Part shown: in pieces, positions 34,268 to 41,655 of the stretch
How positions within the stretch are numbered: the stretch's first letter is position 1
Layout of the letters: every line of letters begins with the position of its first letter
Assembly (NCBI GenBank): GCA_016218045.1
Contig: JACRFB010000006.1
Coordinates: forward strand, 29,080 to 93,079
Origin: Ignavibacteriota bacterium
GTDB taxonomy: Bacteria > Bacteroidota > Ignavibacteria > SZUA-365
DNA length: 64,000 bases
Direction: 5' to 3'
Notes under the pieces: model-generated
Told to the model about the DNA's origin: nothing
The model's input: only the letters and a program-made list of their open reading frames with translations
Databases searched by the model: none
Translations under genes and position numbers: made by a program

Positions 34268-34372
34268 TGGATATTATTGAAGTACACGGGTTCGCACACG
34301 CAATTTTTCCTTGCGCAAACCATCCGAATTCCGTAGTTTTTCTCCATTAATCCGATCCAGAACTCCTATACT

Positions 34373-36604
34373 TTGAGACGCGCAGCGAACATACTTTTTA
34401 TCTTCACGGCGTTGTTCGTGATGAGAGCCAGCTCCCAGCAGGTTATCATCGACGATCTGTCGTATGAAGTGAGTATGTACGGCGATGTGGTTCTCACATG
34501 GTCATTGCCTCAGGGTGTTGCAATCTCCCATTTCACGGTATTCCGTGGTCTGAGCCCGGCCGATCTGAAACCCATCGCGGAAATCTATTCCCCCGCCGCG
34601 CGGCAGTACACCGATCACCGCTCGAATCTGATTCCCGGTTCAACCTATATTTATTGGCTTGAAGCGACGGACCGGCAGGGCAACACCGGCTGGAAGGTGA
34701 TTCCTGTCAAGGTCACTCCTCCATCGGGAGGTATGAAGTTCACCTCCAAGCCCGAAGTGACCGGTTTTGTCGGACAGGACTACTGGTACATTCCGATCAC
34801 CGTCGATGCTGAGAAGCAGGAGGACGTTGAGTACACATTCGGCGGGCCGCATCCCGACGGCATGGTGTTCAACTCCGTCGGCGGCGGACTTGTTACGAGT
34901 CTGTACTGGCTCCCTATCAAGGCCGGACAGTATCCGATCACACTCATTGCGACCCACAAGAAAACGCGCGCGATTGCCGTTCAGGAATTCACGATCACGG
35001 TCGCCAGTCAGGCGGGTGTGGTCACGGGCACGGTGCGTGCAGTGGATAATACACCATTGCGGAACACGCAGGTCCGCGTCTTCCAGGTACAGAACGACAT
35101 GGCCTACGAGGCCACGACGGACTCACTCGGCACCTTCGTTCTCCCGAATGTTCAGGTAGGCGAGTTGTACGCCTTCGCGCGTCCGGCCACACCACGTTAT
35201 CAGCCGCAGTGGTACACACTCGGCCGCAACATGAGTGAGGTTTCACCGCGCACCTTGCGTATGGGCGACACGCTCCGCTTCGCGTTCCAGCTCCTGACCA
35301 GCGTCGACAATCCGACCGCGGTACGGGGAAACGTGCGGAATATGGTCGGGCAACCCCTCGCCGATGCGCGAGTCTCATTTATCCGCAAGAGCAATTTCAT
35401 CCATATCGGCGACACAACGATCATCAGTGATCCGAGTTTCCTCGACAATTTCAAGATCGACACCACCGTCGTCACCGACGCGTCTGGAGCATTCACCGCA
35501 TATCTTGCGGTCGGACGCGAGTACTACGCTTTTGCACAGAAGACCAGCTATGCAATGGCCATGTCACCCGACCGCGGCGCCGGACCTGAAACGAACGTGC
35601 TGCTTGCGCGCCCCTTCAAGGTCCGTGACGGGTTGTCCGATCTGCGCTTCAGTCTGATTTACATCGACATCTCCACCCCGAACCGGATTGTGGGATCGGT
35701 CAAGAGTGTAGCCAACGGTATCGACAAGGAAGCCGTTGTGGTGCTCATCGATCCTGATCTCAAGCGTGGCGCAGGCGGCGGACACACCTACCGACAGTAC
35801 CGCTCGACGGTCACCGACGAGAACGGCTACTACTCGTTCGATAATCTGGGCTACACGTCCACATACAGCATTCTCGCGGTTCCCCTCGAGAAGGGTCTCA
35901 TTCCGCAGTTCTTCAACTCCCGCGGCGGGACCACCGTGGCTGAGAACAGCGATATCGTGTCGGCCCTCGGCACCGTGCAGAATATCAACTTCGATCTGCC
36001 CCGCGTATCGCTCGGCGGTGTCGGCACTGTATTCGGACGCATCACCGTGCGTCATCAGGACAATTCGATCTCGGCCGTGCCGGGTACTATCGTCTTTGCC
36101 GAAGACAACGATTCGCGCGACATTCTCGGGTATGCCATTTCCGACTCCGCCGGCTGGTACTCGATTCCCGGACTGCAGCGCGGCATGTACACGATATGGG
36201 CTGTGAACACGCAGCTCGGATCGAAGTCCAGTCCGCTTGTGTCGCTCGACTACACGACCTATAACCTCTTCACCGCGACGCGGAAGATGGACGTGCAGTT
36301 CACGGACGGTGTGACAGGAATTTCTGATCCTGTACATCCGGAACAGGTGACGTTGCATCAGAATCACCCGAATCCCTTCAATCCGTCCACCTCGATCAGC
36401 TTCTCCCTGCCGCGCGACATGCGGGTGAATCTGCGTGTGTACAACACCATCGGTCAGGAAATAGCCACCTTGTTCGACGGCATGGCGGACGCGGGCACAC
36501 ACGTGGTGAACTTTGATGCCTCGGCCTACGACAGCGGCGTGTACTACTACCGCCTCACCACGGGTGACATGGTGCTTTCGAAGGCGATGACGCTGATCAA
36601 ATAG
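34373..36604 (+). CDS. Secreted multidomain protein with carboxypeptidase-regulatory-like repeats and T9SS sorting domain
   Basis: 743 residues from a TTG start at 34373, chosen because it begins a signal peptide (MRRAANILFIFTALFVMRASSQ); an ATG lies 16 codons in. A fibronectin-like domain (about 25-115) precedes several carboxypeptidase-regulatory-like/transthyretin beta domains (GTVRAVDNTPLRNTQVRVF; GNVRNMVGQPLADARV; GSVKSVANGIDKEAVV; GRITVRHQDNSISAVP). The end is a textbook type A T9SS signal (HQNHPNPFNPSTSISFSLP...GVYYYRLTTGDM). It is probably a surface or secreted adhesive or structural protein. A sigma-54 promoter precedes it and a good terminator follows. Confidence 0.88.
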   Translation: MRRAANILFIFTALFVMRASSQQVIIDDLSYEVSMYGDVVLTWSLPQGVAISHFTVFRGLSPADLKPIAEIYSPAARQYTDHRSNLIPGSTYIYWLEATDRQGNTGWKVIPVKVTPPSGGMKFTSKPEVTGFVGQDYWYIPITVDAEKQEDVEYTFGGPHPDGMVFNSVGGGLVTSLYWLPIKAGQYPITLIATHKKTRAIAVQEFTITVASQAGVVTGTVRAVDNTPLRNTQVRVFQVQNDMAYEATTDSLGTFVLPNVQVGELYAFARPATPRYQPQWYTLGRNMSEVSPRTLRMGDTLRFAFQLLTSVDNPTAVRGNVRNMVGQPLADARVSFIRKSNFIHIGDTTIISDPSFLDNFKIDTTVVTDASGAFTAYLAVGREYYAFAQKTSYAMAMSPDRGAGPETNVLLARPFKVRDGLSDLRFSLIYIDISTPNRIVGSVKSVANGIDKEAVVVLIDPDLKRGAGGGHTYRQYRSTVTDENGYYSFDNLGYTSTYSILAVPLEKGLIPQFFNSRGGTTVAENSDIVSALGTVQNINFDLPRVSLGGVGTVFGRITVRHQDNSISAVPGTIVFAEDNDSRDILGYAISDSAGWYSIPGLQRGMYTIWAVNTQLGSKSSPLVSLDYTTYNLFTATRKMDVQFTDGVTGISDPVHPEQVTLHQNHPNPFNPSTSISFSLPRDMRVNLRVYNTIGQEIATLFDGMADAGTHVVNFDASAYDSGVYYYRLTTGDMVLSKAMTLIK

Positions 36605-36641
36605 CCTCTCCCGCACAGCGCAATCGAAGAGACAACAGCAC

Positions 36642-36668
36642 AAAGGCAACTCGCGAGAGTTGCCTTTT
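36642..36668 (+). terminator. Rho-independent terminator after the T9SS protein gene
   Basis: AAAGGCAACTC, loop GCGA, GAGTTGCCTTT, then TCG and TTT: an 11-base-pair stem with an A/T-rich foot, 38 bases after the stop. Confidence 0.8.
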
Positions 36669-36730
36669 CGTTTGTGTTCACATCCTGTATCCTTCCTGGT
36701 AGAACACGTCTGCCTCCTCACACGCCCGTG

Positions 36731-37020
36731 AGGATACAGGAGAAAGGAGTCAGGAGAAAGGACTTGACTCGATTGCCTCCTGTATCCTGCCTCCTTACAC
36801 TCCCGTGAGGATACAGGAGTGCGGAGTCAGGAGAAAGGAATTGACTCGATTCCCTCCTGTATCCTGCCTCCCCACACTCCCGTTAGGATACAGGAGAAAG
36901 GAGTCAGGAGAAAGGAATTGACTCGATTGCCTCCTGTATCCTGCCTCCTTATTCCTTACTCGGACGGTGTAGACCAATCTACCCTCTACCATCTACCAAC
37001 TACCCTCTACCAACTACCCG
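36731..37020. repeat. Three 77-base tandem repeats plus a (CTACCAA)n heptamer tail
   Basis: Copies start at 36731, 36808 and 36885, exactly 77 bases (11 x 7) apart. Each has 12-base inverted arms, AGGATACAGGAG and CTCCTGTATCCT (first pair 36731-36742 and 36777-36788). A tail of six 7-mers (CTACCCT, CTACCAT, CTACCAA) runs from 36979 to 37020. Tail and arms match the island at 18631-18818. It fills the gap between the convergent T9SS and cytochrome genes, 36605-37082; no gene is present there. Confidence 0.92.
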
Positions 37021-37030
37021 CCGCATACAT

Positions 37031-37060
37031 AAAAAAGGCGCGACCAATGGCCGCGCCTTT
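37031..37060 (-). terminator. Rho-independent terminator of the cytochrome operon
   Basis: On the minus strand AAAGGCGCG and CGCGCCTTT pair around a 9-base loop and run into six T residues, 23 bases after the stop of the 8-heme gene. Confidence 0.8.
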
Positions 37061-37082
37061 GTGACAACACTCGAAAGAAGAA

Positions 37083-37988
37083 TTACCAGTCGGTGCGCTG
37101 CGATCCGAACGAATCGAGCTTCCCGTTAATGTGTTTCGTCTTATCGATGATCTGTTTATTCGCATCCACAACCCCCGCGTGACACACGTTGCAGGTCTCA
37201 ACAGCCGGATGCGGCGCTTTGGGAAGCGGATTGCCCGTCGCGGGATTACCGTGGCAGGTACCACACTTCGCCTGATCGCTGCCGCCGGACCAGGTCGGTG
37301 AGGCGTTGTTGCCGTTGGTGAAATTGCCATGGCAATACACGTTCGCGCAGCTCCCGGCGGTGGGATCATACGACGGCGTCCCCGTTGTGCCCTTGGTCTT
37401 TGTGGCGGCCATCACATCCGTGATCGCCACCTCCGCCCCGTTGGGATTGCTCCCTTCGAGATGCCCCGCCGCGTTCCACACAGTGGGTACAGTATGGCAG
37501 CCGACACACGCGACAACCGTTGCCGAGCCGGCAGCGCCTTCGAGGTGTGTCGTGTGGGCGCCGACTGTCACAGGATACGGCTTCTTTGTGACGAAGTCGC
37601 CATGGCAGGTGTAACATGCGGTCGGTCCGCCATCGGCCTGGATATGGCAGCCGGAGGTGCTGCAGGACTTCTTGGTCCATCCACCCGTGAAGTCGGTCGC
37701 ATGACAGGAACCGCAGGAGTTCATGTTATAGGACTTCGATGCGAGATCCTTCCCGTGAAAATCCGGAGACGCAAAGGTGATATATCCGGACGGATGCGGA
37801 CTCGGTATCGATGCGTGGCAGGCGGGATTGGTACATGCGGCCGGATCCACGTCCGACGGAGGAATAAAATTGGCCGGATGCGGCCGGAGACCTTCGGGAG
37901 TGGTCGGAAGCTCGTCTTTTAATTCGCTGCTGCATCCCGCGAGCAGGGCGAATCCGACGGCAATCAGTGTGAGTCGTGTGGTTTTCAT
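37083..37988 (-). CDS. Eight-heme lipoprotein cytochrome c (CxxCH/CX4CH type)
   Basis: 301 residues. A lipoprotein signal (LIAVGFALLAGCSS) is followed by eight heme motifs: five CxxCH (CGSCH, CYTCH, CVGCH, CGTCH, CNVCH) and three CX4CH (CTNPACH, CSTSGCH, CANVYCH). The mixed CxxCH/CX4CH domain is known from Geobacter-type outer-membrane cytochromes such as OmcB-like proteins. Last gene of the operon, overlapping the 11-heme gene by four bases; likely the outward-facing part of an electron conduit. The C-terminus after heme 8 has no further motif. Confidence 0.88.
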   Translation of the reverse strand: MKTTRLTLIAVGFALLAGCSSELKDELPTTPEGLRPHPANFIPPSDVDPAACTNPACHASIPSPHPSGYITFASPDFHGKDLASKSYNMNSCGSCHATDFTGGWTKKSCSTSGCHIQADGGPTACYTCHGDFVTKKPYPVTVGAHTTHLEGAAGSATVVACVGCHTVPTVWNAAGHLEGSNPNGAEVAITDVMAATKTKGTTGTPSYDPTAGSCANVYCHGNFTNGNNASPTWSGGSDQAKCGTCHGNPATGNPLPKAPHPAVETCNVCHAGVVDANKQIIDKTKHINGKLDSFGSQRTDW

Positions 37989-39070
37989 CGGTCACCTCCT
38001 TTAACAAGACCGGTCGAATGGCATGGAGCACAAATCGGATCACCGCCATCCACCTCATGGCACGTCGCGCAGGAGGCCATGTCGCGTTCGGCCATCTTGC
38101 CGTGACGGTTCAGGGCCTCGCCGCCGCCGAGCTGCACAAATCCGGCAAGCTGATGCGACTGCGGCACGATACGCGCGCCGTTGGCATCGAAGCCGTTCTG
38201 ATGGCAGGGCGTACAGAAACTCTCGGGCTCGTGGCAACGTTCACAATGCGTCGACTGTGCGCGCGCATCGAAACCGTGTGTGTACCGATACGTGAGCGAA
38301 TGTACCTGCTGCGAGGTCAGAAGCTTTCCATCGTCGACCTTTTCACCACGCGGCGCAAGACCGATGTAGAATTTATCCTTGGCATTGCCTTCGGGAACAT
38401 CGTTTGTCGGTGTATGGCATTCCTGACAGAACGAGGCGGAGTGACACACGGCGCACTCGCGTTCCGCTTCGCCTGAGGTCGCAAAACGGCCGTGGAGCCG
38501 GATGTAGTTGACGGACCGGTGATTCTTGGGCACCATACCCGCGAGCGATGTGTGGCACAATTCGCAGCGGTTCGATGCGACCAATGTGCCCCCTTCGGTG
38601 GCGGCAGCTTTGATCGGAGCCAGTTTCTGCCCGTCATTGTGGCAGTCGTAACACGACTCCATCGAGGGCATCCCTTCGCTCGCGTCGGTGAGAACCGCGC
38701 CATGGCACGATTCACAATTCATACCCGCGCTGCCAGCATGGAACTTGTGCGAAAAACGCAGTTTCCTGTCGGCGACGGTGAGATAGGCCTTGTCGAGAGG
38801 ATCGTTTTCACCGATGCCCCAGTAGCCGCGAACGTCCTTTGCATCGTGACAGGACGCGCAGGCCTCGGGTTTCGGAAGCAGATTGTCGGACGCGTTCTCG
38901 CTGTCTGCCGCCGGATGGCAGGTGGCGCACTCGGTCTGGCCCTTGTGCACGCTGTGCGAAAACGTCACCTTGCTGTCGACGCCGACAGCCGCGCCTGGCG
39001 AGCCACCGAGCACGAGCAGACCGACAGCTCCGGCAAGAAAGAGCGCGAAGGCGAAATACAGTTTGTTCAT
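37985..39070 (-). CDS. Eleven-heme periplasmic cytochrome c
   Basis: 361 residues with a signal sequence (YFAFALFLAGAVGLLVLGG). Eleven CxxCH motifs are visible (CATCH, CASCH, CESCH, CYDCH, CELCH, CAVCH, CQECH, CERCH, CTPCH, CATCH, CAPCH), with many free His as distal ligands. In porin-cytochrome systems the periplasmic multiheme protein sits inside or under the porin. The gene overlaps both neighbours by four bases (ATGA), so the three proteins are made together. It has no lipobox, in contrast to the product of the next gene. Confidence 0.9.
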   Translation of the reverse strand: MNKLYFAFALFLAGAVGLLVLGGSPGAAVGVDSKVTFSHSVHKGQTECATCHPAADSENASDNLLPKPEACASCHDAKDVRGYWGIGENDPLDKAYLTVADRKLRFSHKFHAGSAGMNCESCHGAVLTDASEGMPSMESCYDCHNDGQKLAPIKAAATEGGTLVASNRCELCHTSLAGMVPKNHRSVNYIRLHGRFATSGEAERECAVCHSASFCQECHTPTNDVPEGNAKDKFYIGLAPRGEKVDDGKLLTSQQVHSLTYRYTHGFDARAQSTHCERCHEPESFCTPCHQNGFDANGARIVPQSHQLAGFVQLGGGEALNRHGKMAERDMASCATCHEVDGGDPICAPCHSTGLVKGGDR

Positions 39071-40371
39071 GGCCGGCCCTCCTGCTTCGCTGCACCGAAC
39101 ACTTCCGAGAACCAGAAGTTGGCGCGCGCGAAGACCCTCATATCAGATTTGTAGATCTTGTTTGTCATGTACTGTCCCTGCACGTCAAACGACAGCACGG
39201 GCCACGGCCTGACCATGGCGCCAGCGACGGCCGCCCAGGTCGAGGTTTTTTCGAGATTCTCCGCGAGTGCGTAGCTGCTGTACACCGCCCCGATATGCGG
39301 CACGAACATGCCGTCGAATACCGGATAGGTCAGGTTCAGATTGAAGGCGTCAAGGTCGCCATCGTAGCTGACGTCCTTGGTGTACATGATCGACGCGTAT
39401 TTATTCGAGGCGCCGAGCGACACACGCGCGGCGGACTCGTCGTCGTACATCACGGTGGAAACTCGCGCATGCAAGGTCAATCGTGGCAATACGCGGTAAT
39501 CGATGCCGAGCACAGCCTCCTGGTTCGCGGAACTTTCAAGCAGGGCGAAATACGAGTTCCACGCGATGGTGGGCTCGCGGTGCGCGAGATCAAGCGAAAG
39601 GCCAAGCGTGGGCGACACCTGATAGGTTGCCGCAAGCTCGGCCCGGCTCATCCTTTCGAAGTTGAAATCGTAGTCGACACGACCGAACAGCCAAAGATCA
39701 CCGCGCGTGTACGCCGCGTCGAGGCTGCCGTACTGATTTGCGCGGGACCCGTAATCGACCGTCGTGGTAAACGGCGCGAGTTGTCCGTCGAGCCGCAGCG
39801 CCTGGAATGGCGTGGTTTCGCGGTGCCGGTTCATGTAGCTCAGTCCGAGTTTCACGTCTGGGATGAGATACAGAAGCACGTGCGCACCGGCCTGCCAGTT
39901 GTGGTCGAGGTTGTGGAAGAAATCCGTCCGCTGCGACGGCGGAGTCAATCCGCCGGCATAACCGATGACTTCCACACCGTCGGCGGGACGAAGACGGAGA
40001 TGCGCACCGTCGATGGTCCCGTAATTCACGCCGCCGAAAATCGCCTGGCGGCCAAGTTTCAGATCGGCGAGACCGCCTATGTTTTTCCACAGCAGACTCG
40101 CGTTAAAGAGCCGGAGCTGCGGATCGTTTTCCATCTGCTCGCCGAAATCCGTTGAGCCGAGCATGGATGTCGAGAACGAGAAATTGCCGGCCGACAGCGA
40201 AAGCTGCATCTGCTCGTACCCGCGCAGATGTCCGGTCGAATTCCCCGCTGCATCGTCCTGCCGCTCCCAGCCGAGTACGGACGTGACAAAGCGACCGCTG
40301 ACTGTCTGCGCTTCGGCCCCCGCGAGGACCACCGCAAACAACAGCGGCACAATCAGGATTCGTTTGTTCAT
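39067..40371 (-). CDS. Outer-membrane beta-barrel porin of a porin-cytochrome conduit
   Basis: 434 residues, signal peptide MNKRILIVPLLFAVVLAGAEAQ. The rest is alternating amphipathic strands with aromatic girdles (GYEQMQLSLSAGNFSFSTSM, ARVSLGASNKYASIMYTKDV) and a typical barrel ending, RANFWFSEVF. Length and position before two multiheme cytochromes match OmbB-type porins in extracellular electron transfer. It could also be a simple solute porin, but the translational coupling to the 11-heme gene argues for the conduit. A 128-base gap with no clear promoter separates it from the Cys-rich gene upstream. Confidence 0.8.
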   Translation of the reverse strand: MNKRILIVPLLFAVVLAGAEAQTVSGRFVTSVLGWERQDDAAGNSTGHLRGYEQMQLSLSAGNFSFSTSMLGSTDFGEQMENDPQLRLFNASLLWKNIGGLADLKLGRQAIFGGVNYGTIDGAHLRLRPADGVEVIGYAGGLTPPSQRTDFFHNLDHNWQAGAHVLLYLIPDVKLGLSYMNRHRETTPFQALRLDGQLAPFTTTVDYGSRANQYGSLDAAYTRGDLWLFGRVDYDFNFERMSRAELAATYQVSPTLGLSLDLAHREPTIAWNSYFALLESSANQEAVLGIDYRVLPRLTLHARVSTVMYDDESAARVSLGASNKYASIMYTKDVSYDGDLDAFNLNLTYPVFDGMFVPHIGAVYSSYALAENLEKTSTWAAVAGAMVRPWPVLSFDVQGQYMTNKIYKSDMRVFARANFWFSEVFGAAKQEGRP

Positions 40372-40499
40372 GTTATCGTTCCTTCTTGGTCGAAGATGAA
40401 CGGGAAAGGCGCATCCCCGCGCGCGGACTGCGTCCGCTGTGAGAATGCCGCCTGAAGGATGGGACTGTTGGATTGAGGGTCGGGACTGTTGCCGGGCTC

Positions 40500-40862
40500 T
40501 CAGGAAGGCGCGTGTTGCCTCTTCTGAAGAATCACCTGCTCGATGGCCTCGAGGATCAGGACAAAGTAGCGGTCGAGTCCGCAGACGTGACTGTCGCGAA
40601 CGGAACAGAGTTGCTCACCATCGGGCCTGCAGACGCGGCACACAGTGTCGCGAAGCGCGGACACGTAGTCGTCGATTTTGTCGCTGCTGACGGAGGTGGC
40701 CACGTCCACAATCTGCGGGAGAAACCGTTCCACAGCACAGGTGCCGGCATCACTCACACCGCAAAAAGAATGTGCGCCGGGTGTCTGGCACACGGCGCAC
40801 ACATGACGTCTTATAGCGTCGAGGTAGAGGTTCGCGTCGGTATGGACGGACTCACCCGACAT
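40500..40862 (-). CDS. Internally duplicated Cys-rich protein
   Basis: 120 residues, no signal peptide. Two similar halves are seen: residues 20-60 (VCAVCQTPGAHSFCGVSDAGTC) and 72-110 (VCRVCRPDGEQLCSVRDSHVC). Each half has four Cys spaced C-x2-C-x8/9-C-x7-C followed by a helix, so each may bind one Zn or Fe-S cluster. I do not recognise the family. It lies between the tetraheme cytochrome and porin genes in the sigma-54-controlled operon, so a role in regulation, heme loading or electron transfer is possible. Confidence 0.7.
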   Translation of the reverse strand: MSGESVHTDANLYLDAIRRHVCAVCQTPGAHSFCGVSDAGTCAVERFLPQIVDVATSVSSDKIDDYVSALRDTVCRVCRPDGEQLCSVRDSHVCGLDRYFVLILEAIEQVILQKRQHAPS

Positions 40863-40877
40863 GATCGTTCGATGGAA

Positions 40878-41438
40878 TTACGCGGGACGCGGATGCGCGA
40901 TTTTCTTCCACATCTCGTCGAACTTGAAGTTCTTGGATGTGGGGCTCTTCGAATTATGGCACTGCTTGCACTGCTTTTCCGCCGCGCCGCCTTCAACCTT
41001 CGGGATCAGCATGCCGGCTGCGACTGCCTTGTCCTTGTTCTCGGGCTTCATGTGCAGCGTCTTGTAGCCGGATGCGGCACCATGGCACGATTCACAACCG
41101 ACACCCTCGTCGTTCGTGAACTTCGCATCGTACTGCGGCGCCTTCTCGTCCTTGCCAGTGACGTGACACGCAATACACTCGGCCGTCTCGGCGGCCTTCG
41201 TCTTGTGACCAGCCTTCTGAGCAATTGCATCGGCTTCGGGCTTCTGCAGCGTCTTGAACGCGTTTGCGTGAGCGCTTTCCGCCCATTTTGCGAACTGCTT
41301 GCCCTGCTTGTCGGTGTTGTGACAGGCCTTGCACGAGGCGGAGCCAAGGTACTTCTGCTCGGCGTTCTCCATCGATGTGAACGCGGTGACGGCCACAAAG
41401 GCCGCTGCCAGCGTCATCACAAGGAGTGACTTTTTCAT
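40878..41438 (-). CDS. Tetraheme cytochrome c554-like protein
   Basis: 186 residues with signal peptide (MKKSLLVMTLAAAFVAVTAF). Four CxxCH motifs: CKACH, CIACH, CESCH and CKQCH. Several spaced His residues (SAHANAF, AGHKTK, LHMKPE, AHPRP) are candidate distal ligands, as in cytochrome c554-type multiheme proteins. It is predicted to carry electrons across the periplasm to the porin-cytochrome complex. First gene after the sigma-54 promoter at 41526-41541. Confidence 0.88.
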   Translation of the reverse strand: MKKSLLVMTLAAAFVAVTAFTSMENAEQKYLGSASCKACHNTDKQGKQFAKWAESAHANAFKTLQKPEADAIAQKAGHKTKAAETAECIACHVTGKDEKAPQYDAKFTNDEGVGCESCHGAASGYKTLHMKPENKDKAVAAGMLIPKVEGGAAEKQCKQCHNSKSPTSKNFKFDEMWKKIAHPRPA

Positions 41439-41525
41439 GATAACCTCATTGATTGGTGGAAGAGAAGATCGGCGATTCTAGATAGTATAGCGCAATAAAC
41501 GATTTCTCTGTCGGCTTATATATTT

Positions 41526-41541
41526 TGCAAGATTCATGCCA
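41526..41541 (-). promoter_or_regulatory. Sigma-54 (-24/-12) promoter of the cytochrome operon
   Basis: On the minus strand CTGGCATGAATCTTGCA matches YTGGCACGRNNNTTGCW at 16 of 17 positions with GG-N10-GC spacing. Predicted transcription start is near 41515, about 77 bases before the tetraheme gene. Confidence 0.8.
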
Positions 41542-41624
41542 GAATGCAGCACGAAAAAACGACGTAAAACAGCCGGTATAATGCGATTTCTTTCCCTTTT
41601 CGGCGACAGATGCGTCCGTTTTTC

Positions 41625-41645
41625 CCGACACTGGGAATGTGTCGG
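41625..41645. promoter_or_regulatory. Dyad CCGACAC-N7-GTGTCGG, possible activator site
   Basis: A perfect 7-base inverted repeat centred about 120 bases upstream of the predicted sigma-54 start, the usual distance for an enhancer site bound by a sigma-54 activator dimer. It is also 11 bases after the nuoN stop, so a 3' hairpin for the nuo mRNA is the alternative; it lacks a T-run. Confidence 0.4.
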
Positions 41646-41655
41646 AAAGAATGGA

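Noticed and set aside
34168..34350. 60-codon frame between the regulator and the T9SS gene
   Set aside because: It overlaps the sigma-54 promoter, has no ribosome site and no resemblance to a known small protein.
36731..37020. CRISPR array
   Set aside because: The repeats are directly adjacent with no variable spacers, and no cas gene is present.
40435..40450. GC-N10-CC spacing upstream of the porin gene as a third sigma-54 promoter
   Set aside because: Spacing fits but the -12 and -24 boxes match poorly (CGGCAT, CAGC).
41625..41645. Terminator of the nuo operon
   Set aside because: The hairpin is followed by GAAAAA on the transcript, not by a T-run; kept only as a dyad.
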